The notes under the pieces are model-generated. The model saw nothing but the letters and a program-made list of their open reading frames with translations, had not been told where the DNA came from and made no database searches. A program made the translations under genes and the position numbers. DNA of 64,000 bases. Origin: Flaccisagitta enflata. Its lineage: Eukaryota; Chaetognatha; Sagittoidea; Aphragmophora. The stretch covers positions 41,044,001 to 41,108,000 of the forward strand of contig OZ231126.1 of assembly GCA_965153355.1 (NCBI GenBank). The letters run 5' to 3'. Shown here in pieces: positions 36,396-47,378 of this stretch; positions within the stretch are counted from its first letter, which is position 1; every line of letters begins with the position of its first letter.

Positions 36396-39300
36396 ATGTC
36401 GGACCCAAGTAAGCTTTTAGCGCTGCACGGATAAAAATAAGAAATAGATATTTCAAAGAATTGGAAAATTATAAGACACTCACCAGTCTATAGATTTGTG
36501 TCTTTATCATGCGGTTTTGGTATATCTAACTTCTCTGAAGTTTACCATTGTGCGGCCAAATTGTCTCTTTCTATCAGGTGAAGTCATTCCACAAGAATCA
36601 CTGAGCAGTATAGTCGGCTTGGGATTAGGACGGCAATATGGATACTACTGGTGCACTTACGATGGCAGAAAAGAAAATTCAACTCAGAGACTCGAATCAT
36701 TTGATGAGATTCGTGAGCAGATTCTCGAAGTTGTTGACAAAGACGCAAAAGTTGAAGTCAGACTCTGCACCACTCCCATCAAAAGCAGCAACTTGTTTGG
36801 CAAGTTTGTGGGTAAAGTTGCCAAACATTCCATGATCTTCATCAATACTGTTGACAGAAAACCTGGTCAAAAATTTCTGTCAATCGAAAAATCATACTTT
36901 GGAGTTTTGGCACAATTTTCCACCTGCCAAGAAGAGGTCGTTTTTCAGAGAGCATACAAAGAACGATCTCAAAAGCCGAAACAAGAGAATGAAATGGATT
37001 GTCTCATGAGCATCACGCTGTTAGATGACGTCTTGAAGGCTTTCTTGAAGCAAGGCCGGATATTTCCTATGGAACGCTACAACATCTTTTCCAGAAATTG
37101 TATTACGTTTGCCAATGATTTCCACGAACTAGCTGAGATGTGCGATTCTGCTGTAGAGTTCAGACTACCTGGTGTCTCTGGCAGCATTCGCCTGAGTGAC
37201 CAAGAGGAGATTTTGGGGTACTTTCAAAAACAGTATCCTGATTGCTCTGGGAAGAATACAGTCCATTTTATCCCAAAACATGCACATTTTCAACTACTGC
37301 ATAATCTTGACAAGATAAGAGCCGTTGATGAAACTATGAAGACACGGGAAACCACAAATGGGTCAGTTGAAGATCAAATTCATCCAAAATCACATGCAGA
37401 AAAGTGCCTTTTGCGAAGAGATCTGGCAACAAGCAATGCACATACCTCATCATGGGAAGTTGGCTTCCTCATCCAGAAACAGCATGTCGACAAAATCCAG
37501 CATTTGGTTATGAAAAGTATACTTGACCATTTTGAAGGAACCCCCAACGGTTCAGTATTCATTTTGCCATATCTGGGCCAGAGAAACGTACAACAAGCGA
37601 TTGGTTTGACTGATTCAAATCTTTCCTTTAAGTGGATCAATTTGCTGAAGAATGTTTCACTTTCAAGGAAGTATGGTCTCCTTTGGCACTTTGAAACACA
37701 AACGTTATTTGGTTCCAGTCTGGAGGAAAATGTCAGAAAAGCAAAAAGCATTCTCATGCAAGTGTATAACATCGCAAATGTAACTGAAAAAGATGTACCA
37801 ATCAATATCGTTAGCATAAGTAATGTCCGTGACCATCAATCAGACATAGCAGGAGTACGATCTGTTGATAAAACAACCCTCAAACCCTCTCTCTGGTATT
37901 GGGTACTTGCAAACGAAGCAAATGTGGAGGATGCCATGAAACAATTGTTTGCAGCCATGGGAAACCATGTACGTGCTGAGGCTTCAGTAGCCGCCATTGA
38001 AAAGCTTGCCAGCATGCTGATGGTCCTCCATCATCTCGAAGATGACTTTACATTGACCCACACACAGAAAGTGAATCAGTCAGCAGATAGAAACTTCATG
38101 ATGCTTACTACAGAGCAGGCAAACATAATTGATCAAGCAAAGCAAGCTTTGATCAAAAAAGATTCAGTCCTTCGCCTGCTGGTCAAGGGATGTCCAGGCA
38201 GTGGGAAAACCCTGATCCTCCTTCAAATTGCCATGCACTATCTGAGAGCACACCCAAATAAAAAAGCATACTTGCGCATCTTCGAAAAGTTCAGTGAGCT
38301 TACAAATGAGCTACAAGGAAAATTCATCAATCAATGCACCTGTCGTAATCGCCCAAAAGGCGGACAAGAGGAAAGGATGAAACCTTGCTCTGCTCCACAC
38401 CATAGATTGATCATCATGTCATCCAATGAAGATGTCGATTGGACAGAGGTCGGTTTAGCAATGATTGATGAATTTGAAGGTCGGCACTCCAGTAAGGAAG
38501 ATGTTCAATTTCTAAAGAAGGCCTGTATCGGTGTTGATCATGATATTCACGTGGTCATTTCTACCAGTATGAATTCCATTGATTGCAACCTTGTCAACAA
38601 GCTGGCTTTTGAGCCTTTCAAGAACAAACAAAGCTCGTTCTTTGAAAAAAATAATCCATCACGCTTTATTGATGGCTTTGAAAGTACGAAGAGCAGCTTG
38701 GTCCTATCAACCAACCTCAGGTCTCCCTCGGCAGTGGTGAAATTTGTCCATGATTTCCATCGGCATATCATGCAGTCAGAGGGAGTGAAAACCGCTGAGA
38801 GTCCAGGAGACTTCGATGGTGACATTGTAACTTGTAGAGAGGATTCACATTCACCACTCAGCGCGAGAGGTCTAGAAATTAAAGAATGGAATGACAGCGG
38901 GAGAGATGAATTCATCGCTCAAGCAACTGACCGTATCTTGCAAGAAATGAATGACAAAAACGCGTTTGGGATGATTTGTCATTTGTCCCACTCGACCATT
39001 TGTCGTAAAATTGAGAATGAGGTGAAAAAATCGAATCATGACAACAGAGACAAGTGGAAATTTGTTGATGTGCGGGAGTCTCTTGGGTGCCAGTACCCAA
39101 TTGTCATTGTTGTCATCGATTTTGCAAGTGCGGCAATCAATCTCTCCTGCTTGGTAGAAGCCGCAACGAGAGCAACCATGAAGCTCGTCTTACTGTCTAA
39201 TAACACAAAGTTACCTTGTGTAGGTTAGTTTAACAATATCCGTCGGCAAACTTTCATTTCAGAATGGTGCTAATCAGTAATCTGTACCTTACCCCATGTC

Positions 39301-42300
39301 AGCCTGTTATCCCCAAATGCCCTCTATATCAGTATGACACATCTCACTTTAGGTTATCAAAATAACGTGTGGAAGGCAGTTGTACGGCATAATGGCAATA
39401 TGTAGTTAATATTCACAATTGAACGCTCAATTTTACTACACAGATTTTGAATCATCCTTCCTTACGTTTAACCACTCAACCTGCCCAAAGAAGGATCTGA
39501 AGAATTGTTTGCAAGATTTGCCAAAAGTGATAAAGAATGGAGAAAAGTATTACGCCGAAAGAGAACAACGAATTAACGGACAAAATACTGATGGCACCGT
39601 GGTTGCATATTCAGAATGGAGGACTCAGAATGTTGAGCCTAAACTTTACATACTCACTGAAGATCTTCAACGTTTGTCAGTGCAGGTATGTGGGTATTGT
39701 GATTTGCGCAAGTTTTCTTCAGAAATCTATTAATATAGCTTTTTATAGTTATTATGAAGTGTTTCCACTATCGCCGTGAGGAAAAAAGTCGTAAGCTTTG
39801 GTCACTTCTCATCAAGCTTTTGTCTTCAGTCACTACACTTTTTTATTTGTTGGATAGAATCCTAAGCTATTGTATGAACACCGTGTTTCCTAGCTGTGGT
39901 AGGTAAGAAAAAATGACTCAGCATTACAACCTATTCTAGGGTGTTGTTTAAGTGTAGATGCATATCAACATACTTGAAAGTAAAAATTCTGTTGGGATTT
40001 TTTTGAGAAAAATAGATAAACATGGTAAATTTTCACATTCTATGTTGTAACTTTTTAGATCAATTTTTTTTGTATCTTTGAATGTGGATTTGAACTCAGG
40101 AAGCACTTCCTGGTTCGTTTGATATGTCACACTATATGCTTTCAAATAAGAAAGAAAGTTCATTTTTTTGGTAAAATAATACAATAATAAATATTGTTTT
40201 GAGTATTTAGAGACAAAATGAACTTTTCATTCTTCTTTAAAAGTATATAGTATGACATGTCCAACAAAACAGAAAACGTCTGAATTCAATTCTGATCTCA
40301 AAAATAATCGAAAAATTGATCACAAAGATTTATGGCAAGAAGTATGAAAAAACTGTGTTTTTCATATATTTCTCAAAAAAGTCCCAACAGAATTTTTAGT
40401 TTTAAGCAGGGTGGGATGCACCTACATGTAAGCAACAACCCAAAAAAGGTCGCTATGCTGAGTCACCTACCACCTACCACCTACCACAGCTAGGGAACAC
40501 GGTGTGAATTGATTGCACTGAAAAGTAGAGAAAATAGAACTGAGCCAAATGAGCTAGATGAGCTAAAATACTGAAAATCACTCATCCAGACAAGCAGTTA
40601 TACTCACTGACATGTTTTTAGTCGCAGACTAGTGACTCTATAAGAGGCTTTGTCCATCCGTCGATCCATTGGTTGGTCCATAGAGGTCATCAAAGCTGGT
40701 GTCGTGGTGAGCAAACCACGGATGGGGTGAAATTCATCAATTTCAAAAGTCATAAAATTGAACAAAATGATACATTGTCATGTAGCTTACTCAAAATTAC
40801 AAATAAAATCCATAATTGGAATTTCTTATGAAAGGTCATTTTTCATAAGAATTAGGCCAAGAAACGCATAATTGGCAATTTCATTTCTTAAAAATTCTGC
40901 AAAATACAGTAAAAAAATCAATATAACAGTAAAATCTTTATTGTTAACTTGCAAACAATTATATGTGATCATGTTTTTGAATTATTTTTTGATTTTTTGA
41001 AAAAAATCTCTATAAGTAATATTTCTGGCTGGGTGGGCTGTTGGAGAAAAAAATTTCTCCCCTAAGTCCCTTATGATGCTTGTGACGAGGAATCTTTAAA
41101 GGAAGCTTCATGCAAAATTTCAACTAGATCGAACAATTATTATAGGAGTTATGCCATTTTTTCATCTTTTTATCTGGTAGGCTGGTTGGTCTGGTTGGAC
41201 GGCTTAACATTATTTAAGTTGCACCAGAATTCAGGCAAAGAACTCTCTTGACCTAGGTATCAACCATGTGAATTTCATTGGGCTTGCTCAGATAGTTCCT
41301 GAGATATGCCAATTTGAATTTTAAGAAATTTTACTAAATTAAGTGATTGCTTACAAGCTATAGGATGACCCCATAGACATTTTTGTTAAACTTGCATTTT
41401 GCTTGCTGGGACAGAATCGAGACAGGTCAAAATCCACCCTCCTACCCCTATTTTGGACCTCATAGGGGCAGTTGTTGGGTCAAATATTGGTTTGGTATGA
41501 CGCACCAGATAGTATGTTATGTCACCCAACCTTTGTGACCTTATGCATTCCAGCAGAAGAAGCGTTAACACTTCTACAATAGTGGAGAGTCAGGGTTTCT
41601 CGCGCGTATGTCGATACTCAGAATCAACCTCAAGTTGTTTTATATTTGCATGCTCAGACACGTACTAAAACATTTTATCATTTCATTTGATATCAGAAAT
41701 AACAATTGAGCTAAATGAGCTAAATGAGCTAGAATACTCCATGAGTAAATATGTTTTCTTGTATTTGCATGCTCAGACACGTTTTAAAACATCCATTCAT
41801 CCAAATTAATATCAGAAAAAAAGGACTGAGCTAAATGAGCTAGAGTACTAAAAACACCCTCACAAATGAGCAGCTATGCTCATAAACATGGTTTTTTGTA
41901 TTTGTACCCTACAAAACACATAAAATTCGAAAAAAATTCAATTTGAATTATTCATGAAAAAATCTTTAAAATATCATAACTCCATGAATATTTGTCATAG
42001 AGAATTCTGCTCGGCGCCAAATGAAAGAGAGTTATCAGATTCACTTTCCCTATCAATTTTATAGTAGGCTTCAATCAGCCCTATGAGGTTCCCGACTTCC
42101 TAATAAGAGATGAAGACAATGGCTGGAATTAGTCAAAAAGTCGAGGACTGACTTCGACTTTTTTCCCGACTAATTCATTAAGGATGCATCTAAAAATCGC
42201 TTTGCGTCCAAAATCATTGATCGTGCCTTTAAAATTTTATGCTGACATGTTATCTGGCTTACATCATTCCCACCAGATTAAAGATATCTTTGCCATAACA

Positions 42301-44847
42301 GGCTGATTTGCTGACTGGTTTGGATCACTGCCACGAGATAAAAAACGAGTCTGAGATTCCTGATGATATTGACAAGTCATCGCGCAGTCATCGTGCAGTC
42401 ATCGTGCGTATTCATAACTTGCGTCTCGGCAGTGGAACTGGACTCCACTTCACTAGAACAACCAAACATCCCATTCATCTTCTCCAAGTAGGTTCCAGAT
42501 AAAAACAAGCCCAAGAGGGCAACAGTCGCGTGCGTCTGGAAATGACAAACAAAAGAGTTCCTTCCCCCAAGGCCGCGCGCTATGTATTGATACAATGTTG
42601 ATACAATAATGATACAATATCGTCACAATATTGGTACAAAACAATACCCAAAAACACCCAAAAATAACCAAAGATACCCTAAAATACCCAGAAATACCCA
42701 AAAATACTCAAAAATACCCAGAAGTACCCAAAATTATCTGAAAGTACCCTATAGTACCTTCAGTACCTAAAAAACTTATATACCCTAAAGTACCCCAAAG
42801 TACCTTAAAGTACCCTGAAATACCCTAGAGTACCTTAAATTACCTTTAACAGGTCGCCCAAGGGCAATATGTGGTCAGCGATACCCGTTGCCCTGCTTTG
42901 CATGGTTCTAAATCGGAATGAGAGGCAGGGCAGCGGCCCTGAAGGGGATGAAGTCCTGTAGAACACAGGGGACATTCGTTCGTTTATCTGCCGTCCGTTC
43001 TTCCGTCCGTCCATCGGTCCGCCCCCCCAGGCTCTCTCAGGCTTTAAATCTGCCCTCTCAGACCTAAAAAATGTCCTCTCAGGCCTGAAATCTGCCCTCT
43101 CAGGCCTTGAATCTGAGAGGGCAGATTTCTGGCCTGAGAGGGCAGATTTAAAGCCTGACAGGCAGGTTTCAGGCCTCAAAGGGCAAATTTCAGGCCTGAG
43201 AGGGCAGATTCAAGGCCTGAGAGGGCAGATTTCAGGCCTGAGAGGGCAGATTTTAGGCCTGAGAGGGCAGATTTCAGGCCTGAGAGGGCCTGGGGGGGAC
43301 GAACGGACGGATAAACGAACGAAAGTCCCCTGTGTTCTACCGGACTTCGTCCCCTTTGGGGCCGCTGCCCAAAAACCTGAAAGAGTCATAATTTCAAAAA
43401 TGTTACGAACGGACCGATCGACCGACCGACCTACCGACCGACACAGCAAGGTGTAGAGTCGCGTGCACGCGACTAATAAGGCTCTCTAAAATGCCATCAA
43501 AAACACTTTTTGACGGGTTGACGGACAGACCAGACAGCTGTTTAGTGGCTCATAAGGTCGCCCCAGGGTTCAAACTTTAAAAGGGAGGATGGAATGTCAT
43601 GTGACACAATAGTGTTCTAAGGCTAGATGCAGGCTCTTGAGGTACAATTATAAAGGTTTGATTTTGGAGCCTAAAATTCAAAGACTACGACTGAACCGAA
43701 ACTACGCGGAGAATTTCAGCCTCTAAAGCTATATGATATACGGGGAGTACCTCGCCAAAGAGGACGAAAGAAAACGATGTATCTTAGCTTCTAGAAATAG
43801 TAGAATGATTATGTTAACAGGCGCAGAAAGCTCTTAAAAAACGATTTTTTTGTCTGTATTTTGCCAAAGGCTTAATTAAAAAACTGAATCCCTTTGTATT
43901 GTTTTAAATAAAATATAGTTTTTACTTTGAGTTTTTGCTTGTTTTGTTGTGTAATGACAAGCATCTTTTTATCCCACTCTCATTCCCAAACAAATGGTAC
44001 TACAATCTTGGCAATGGTCTTAAATTAAAGATATTATGCGGTAGAATCATACCTTTGCAAAAAATGAGAAAATTGTACAATATTGGTTGGGTCCAGAGAC
44101 TTTTTTGTAAGTTTCATCACAAAAAAGTTTCATGTGCATTGACAAAACATTCAATAACTATATTGAATGATACAATTTTGACAAAGGTCATGAGGGAATC
44201 CCAATCTTCAGTGTCCTAGCTTAACTGACAAACATTTCTGACCATTTTTTATCATCTTTATGTGTAAATGGCATGGAAATTCGAAGGAAATACCTTGTAT
44301 TGGGATGGAAATTGATATTTTTTGCTAAAAAAAGGCATTTTTCATGGTCTTGCTGAGGATATATGTTAACCATCACTAGCAAAAGTCTGCATCATTCAAA
44401 AATCGTCTGAAGTTATCTCTTAAAAATAATTTTCAGAAATGATTTTGCACTTCCAGAAGCAGAAATACATAGTTTTCTTTTGTACTGTTTGATGTGAAAC
44501 ACCCTGTATGAGGCTTTTGTGCTGACCCGCTATCCCCCTTCCTTCTCTGCTTAAATGTGCCGTTGTTATTCAAAAGTAATAACATGCTATCCCACTTACA
44601 GATTGTAGCTGGAAAAAAGCAGAAGGGAAACAAAAAGACACCAAAAGATACCAAAGATGCCGACGCAGCAATGACTGCAGATGATGACAAAACTGCAATT
44701 GGAAAAAATGCCAAGACTGCCAATGATGCACAGAATGGAAAAGATAAAGACTTGTATCATAATCGAGAGGATGAATGGCAAATGCAAAGAGCTGAAAAAA
44801 TTGAACTCCTTCATCAATTTTTGGCGAAACAGCATCTCTCTCGATGA
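36396..44847 (+). CDS. SF1/Schlafen-like P-loop NTPase with N-terminal papain-like (NC-motif) domain
   Basis: Exons 36396-36408 (ATG, MSDP), 36578-39223, 39444-39685 and 44602-44847 (TGA); introns are GT-AG, phases 1, 1 and 0 agree, and the product is 1048 residues. The N-terminal ~180 residues contain KHSMIFIN (His88) and YNIFSRNCITFANDF (Cys179), the His...Asn-Cys layout seen in PPPDE/LRAT/NlpC-like thiol hydrolase folds. The NTPase part has Walker A GCPGSGKT (542-549, Lys548), Walker B LAMIDEFEG (Asp635, Glu636), STNLRSP (Arg719; like motif IV/V of SF1 and DUF2075/Schlafen NTPases), ESLGCQYPIVIVVID, and AATRATMKLVLLSN (Arg869; motif VI-like). The last exon is Lys/Asp/Gln-rich and probably disordered or coiled coil. 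The 2.6-kb second exon is unusual beside the short exons of the other genes. An alternative end is the TAG at 39226-39228 if the second intron is not used. The substrate is unknown; the family suggests nucleic-acid or stress/defence functions, and the domain pairing is inferred from motifs only. Confidence 0.82.
39770..40615 (+). repeat. Dispersed repeat I, copy 2, carrying a nested element
   Basis: 39770-39878 and 40505-40615 together match 14985-15200; the gap is an inserted MITE. In the third NTPase intron. Confidence 0.65.
39879..40504. mobile_element. 626-bp MITE nested in repeat I, TGAA target duplication
   Basis: Ends CACCGTGTTTCC and the near-inverse GGGAACACGGTG, with long arms (CCCAACAGAATTTTTA and inverse), flanked by TGAA on both sides. 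The unoccupied repeat near 15095-15110 shows the site without it. Confidence 0.8.
41600..42180 (+). repeat. Dispersed repeat I, copy 3
   Basis: AACTGAGCTAAATGAGC-type motifs and the CGGCGCCAAATGAAAGAG block align with 15590-15930. Confidence 0.55.
42640..42845 (+). repeat. Degenerate ~10-11-bp minisatellite
   Basis: Units such as AAAATACCCAG drift to AAAGTACCCTA along the array. Confidence 0.75.
42928..43370. mobile_element. Foldback element with a 21-bp minisatellite inside
   Basis: The ends GGGCAGCGGCCCTGAAGGGG and GTCCCCTGTGTTCTAC form inverted arms. Inside, the 21-bp unit GGCCTGAGAGGGCAGATTTC(A) is repeated and switches orientation near 43110. Confidence 0.75.
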
Positions 44848-44989
44848 CCACACTGTCTATTCATAACCTGAACAATGTGCTCTTTTCCTATCTAGATCAT
44901 AAGTTTTTCAACTTAATGAAAACTATCTTTCTTTCTTTTTTATAATTCTTAAACTATTAAGCTTTAGAATATGGAGTTACTTGAACATG

Positions 44990-44995
44990 AATAAA
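44990..44995 (+). promoter_or_regulatory. Candidate polyadenylation signal of the NTPase gene
   Basis: A canonical AATAAA lies 143 nt after the TGA at 44847, on the same strand. Confidence 0.5.
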
Positions 44996-45249
44996 ACTGC
45001 ATTGATTCTTATTGATCAAAAATGTTTTTGTATGACTATCATTAAAGAGGTAAGGTGAAAAACTTATGATCTAGGTGTTTTCTTCTATCCACATTGACCT
45101 AATGGCTTTAGTATTATTTCTTATATCTTGAAACCCTTACTGGAATTTCTTAAAAATAAATGCTTTGACTAAAAAAACTACCACAATTGTAATCCGTAAA
45201 TGAGGAAATCCTAATTGGTCAATACAACACAGTCATTATCCACTTATAC

Positions 45250-45672
45250 TTACAGGTTTGACTAGGTGAGCGCACAGTTAATGACAACGCAGATTGGGTT
45301 GTCATAGTTAGCTTCAAACGATGCAATAAGTTACAGCAATAACTTAATTCAATTGTTTCTTTACAGATATGACTAGATGAGCCCACAATTAATGACAGAG
45401 TGGATTGGGTTGTCATATTTAGCTTAAAACGATGCAATAAGTTACAGCAATGAATTAATTCAATTGTTTCTTTACAGATATGACTAGATGAGCCCACAAT
45501 TAATGACAACGTGGATGAGGTTGTCATAGATAGCTTCAAACAACGTAATAAGTTACAGTAATGAATTAATTCAATTTTTTCTTTAGAGATTTGACTAGTC
45601 GAGCACACAATTGATGTCAACGTTGATTCGGTTGTCAAATTTATCCACAAACGATGCAATAAGTTTCAGCAA
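45250..45672. repeat. 111-bp tandem repeat, about four units
   Basis: GACTAG recurs at 45260, 45371, 45482 and 45593, exactly 111 bp apart. The minus strand is open across the array with a 37-residue period (CNLLHRLKLTMTTQSALSL type). Each unit also carries TTTCTTTACAGATATGAC on the plus strand, a splice-acceptor-like motif. Confidence 0.85.
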
Positions 45673-46439
45673 TATGGTACTTTTATTGACTCTTTACAAA
45701 TGGTCGAAATTGTTTTCAGTTATAAAACTGGAAGTGACTACTATTGCGCACATGAAACAGCAGCCCAAAAATCAACTCGATATTTAATCTTCAAATGAAG
45801 TTTTTTTTTCTAAAATCAACTACAAAGTACAGTTGCACCTTGCTACAGCGGATCCAATAGAAACATAAATCTGCATATAAGGGATTTTATACTTTGATCC
45901 TATTATATCAATTTCTTTTGATTTTTACATGAGCAAAAATTGAAATCCTGTAATAACGTATATTATCTATTGATCCTTCTTCCTCCATTATTGCGAAGGT
46001 TCAACTGTAGCAAGGAGTGTTGCTTTATTCTTACAAGCTGTATACAATCATTATTCATCAGGAAATCATCTTCATCAAAAGAAGCCATGGCTGTATTGAG
46101 ATAAGTTTCCTTTATGACATTTTGCATATGTAGTACTTTGACCTAATTTATATTTATACCTCCAAAATAACTGATACTACAACGCGTCTCTATCTCATGT
46201 CCAAGTATCGAAATGATTTTTGCCTCATCTTTTGATCGCGTGACCGAAGAAGTTCTGAAATCAGAAAAGCGCTGTCTAAGAGGAAATGGTCTGAGAAAGC
46301 AAAGAGAAGGAGAAAGACAGAGAGGATGAGGAAGACCGGAAAATGATTCAAAAATGCGGAATAAAGTTTATCGTAGTCAATCCATCACCATGGAAATAAG
46401 AAAAAAACACTATCAAAGCCACCGAGAAGTTAAAAGGGG

Positions 46440-46856
46440 GGCGGCAGGAGACACCGGCAAAGGAGAATAAAATGATGAGGAAGATGAGTATAAAGGGAAA
46501 AGATGAAGAAAAAGAAGCCGAAGGAAAAAGAAGAAGAAGAAGAAGAGGCAGAGGAAGAAGAAGAAGTAGTAGAGGAAGAAGATAGAGGATCAGGATAATG
46601 AAGAAGAAGAAGAGGATGAAGAGGATTAAGAAGAAGAAGTAGAAGAAGAAAAAGAAAAAGAAAGAAAAAGAAGAAGAAGAAGAAAAAGGAGAAGAAGAAG
46701 AAGAAGAAGAAGAAGAAGAAGAAGAAGAAGAAGAAGAAGAAGAAGAAGAAGAAGAAGAAGAAGAAGATAAAAGAGCAGGAGGGGAAGGTCAGGAGGAACA
46801 AAATAACTTGTTACAAATATTTCGAAAATCCGGGAATGAGGTGTTAATTTGAGTTT

Positions 46857-46922
<66 letters not shown>
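46440..46922 (+). repeat. (GAA)n purine tract and (GA)n
   Basis: Nearly pure purine strand rich in GAAGAA at about 46500-46770, then (GA)n at about 46862-46922. Located between the convergent NTPase and mucin genes. Confidence 0.9.
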
Positions 46923-46927
<5 letters not shown>

Positions 46928-47378
46928 GCTAGAAACATTGATAGGATAGATCATGATTTGGCACAAGCGGGAGATAACATACACACCAACTGAGCTTCAC
47001 CACCATTACGCCATCTCAATCTCGCTGGCAATGATATGTTAACTTTGATTATAAAGACTTTTTTGTCAGGTGCAAATTGATCAAGATTTACTGCTACGAT
47101 ACACATTTGTAAATTTATACAGAACAATATACTAATTAGGAAAAAATCATTGAGTACCAGTAGAAATCATTTGTTAATAAAAGCCAATAAATCCAATTTC
47201 AGGCGATTCTGTACACTGTACATTTTGGAGTAATTTTCTTTTTTTCAAAGGTGTTCCTGCTCATGATTTTGTTCCTCGTTTGAGTTGGCGGAACTTGGGA
47301 ATTCTCATGGAGAAAATTGTCTAATTCCCCGTTCCTGATCAATGGTGTTGTTATTTTTCATTTGTTTGAGGATGTTTC

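Noticed and set aside
36166-36456. Minus-strand 96-codon frame upstream of the NTPase gene
   Set aside because: No family or splice support; the plus strand here carries the likely first exon.
42640-42845. Interstitial telomere repeat (CCCTAAA)
   Set aside because: CCCTAAA appears only by chance within a drifting 10-11-bp TACCC unit.
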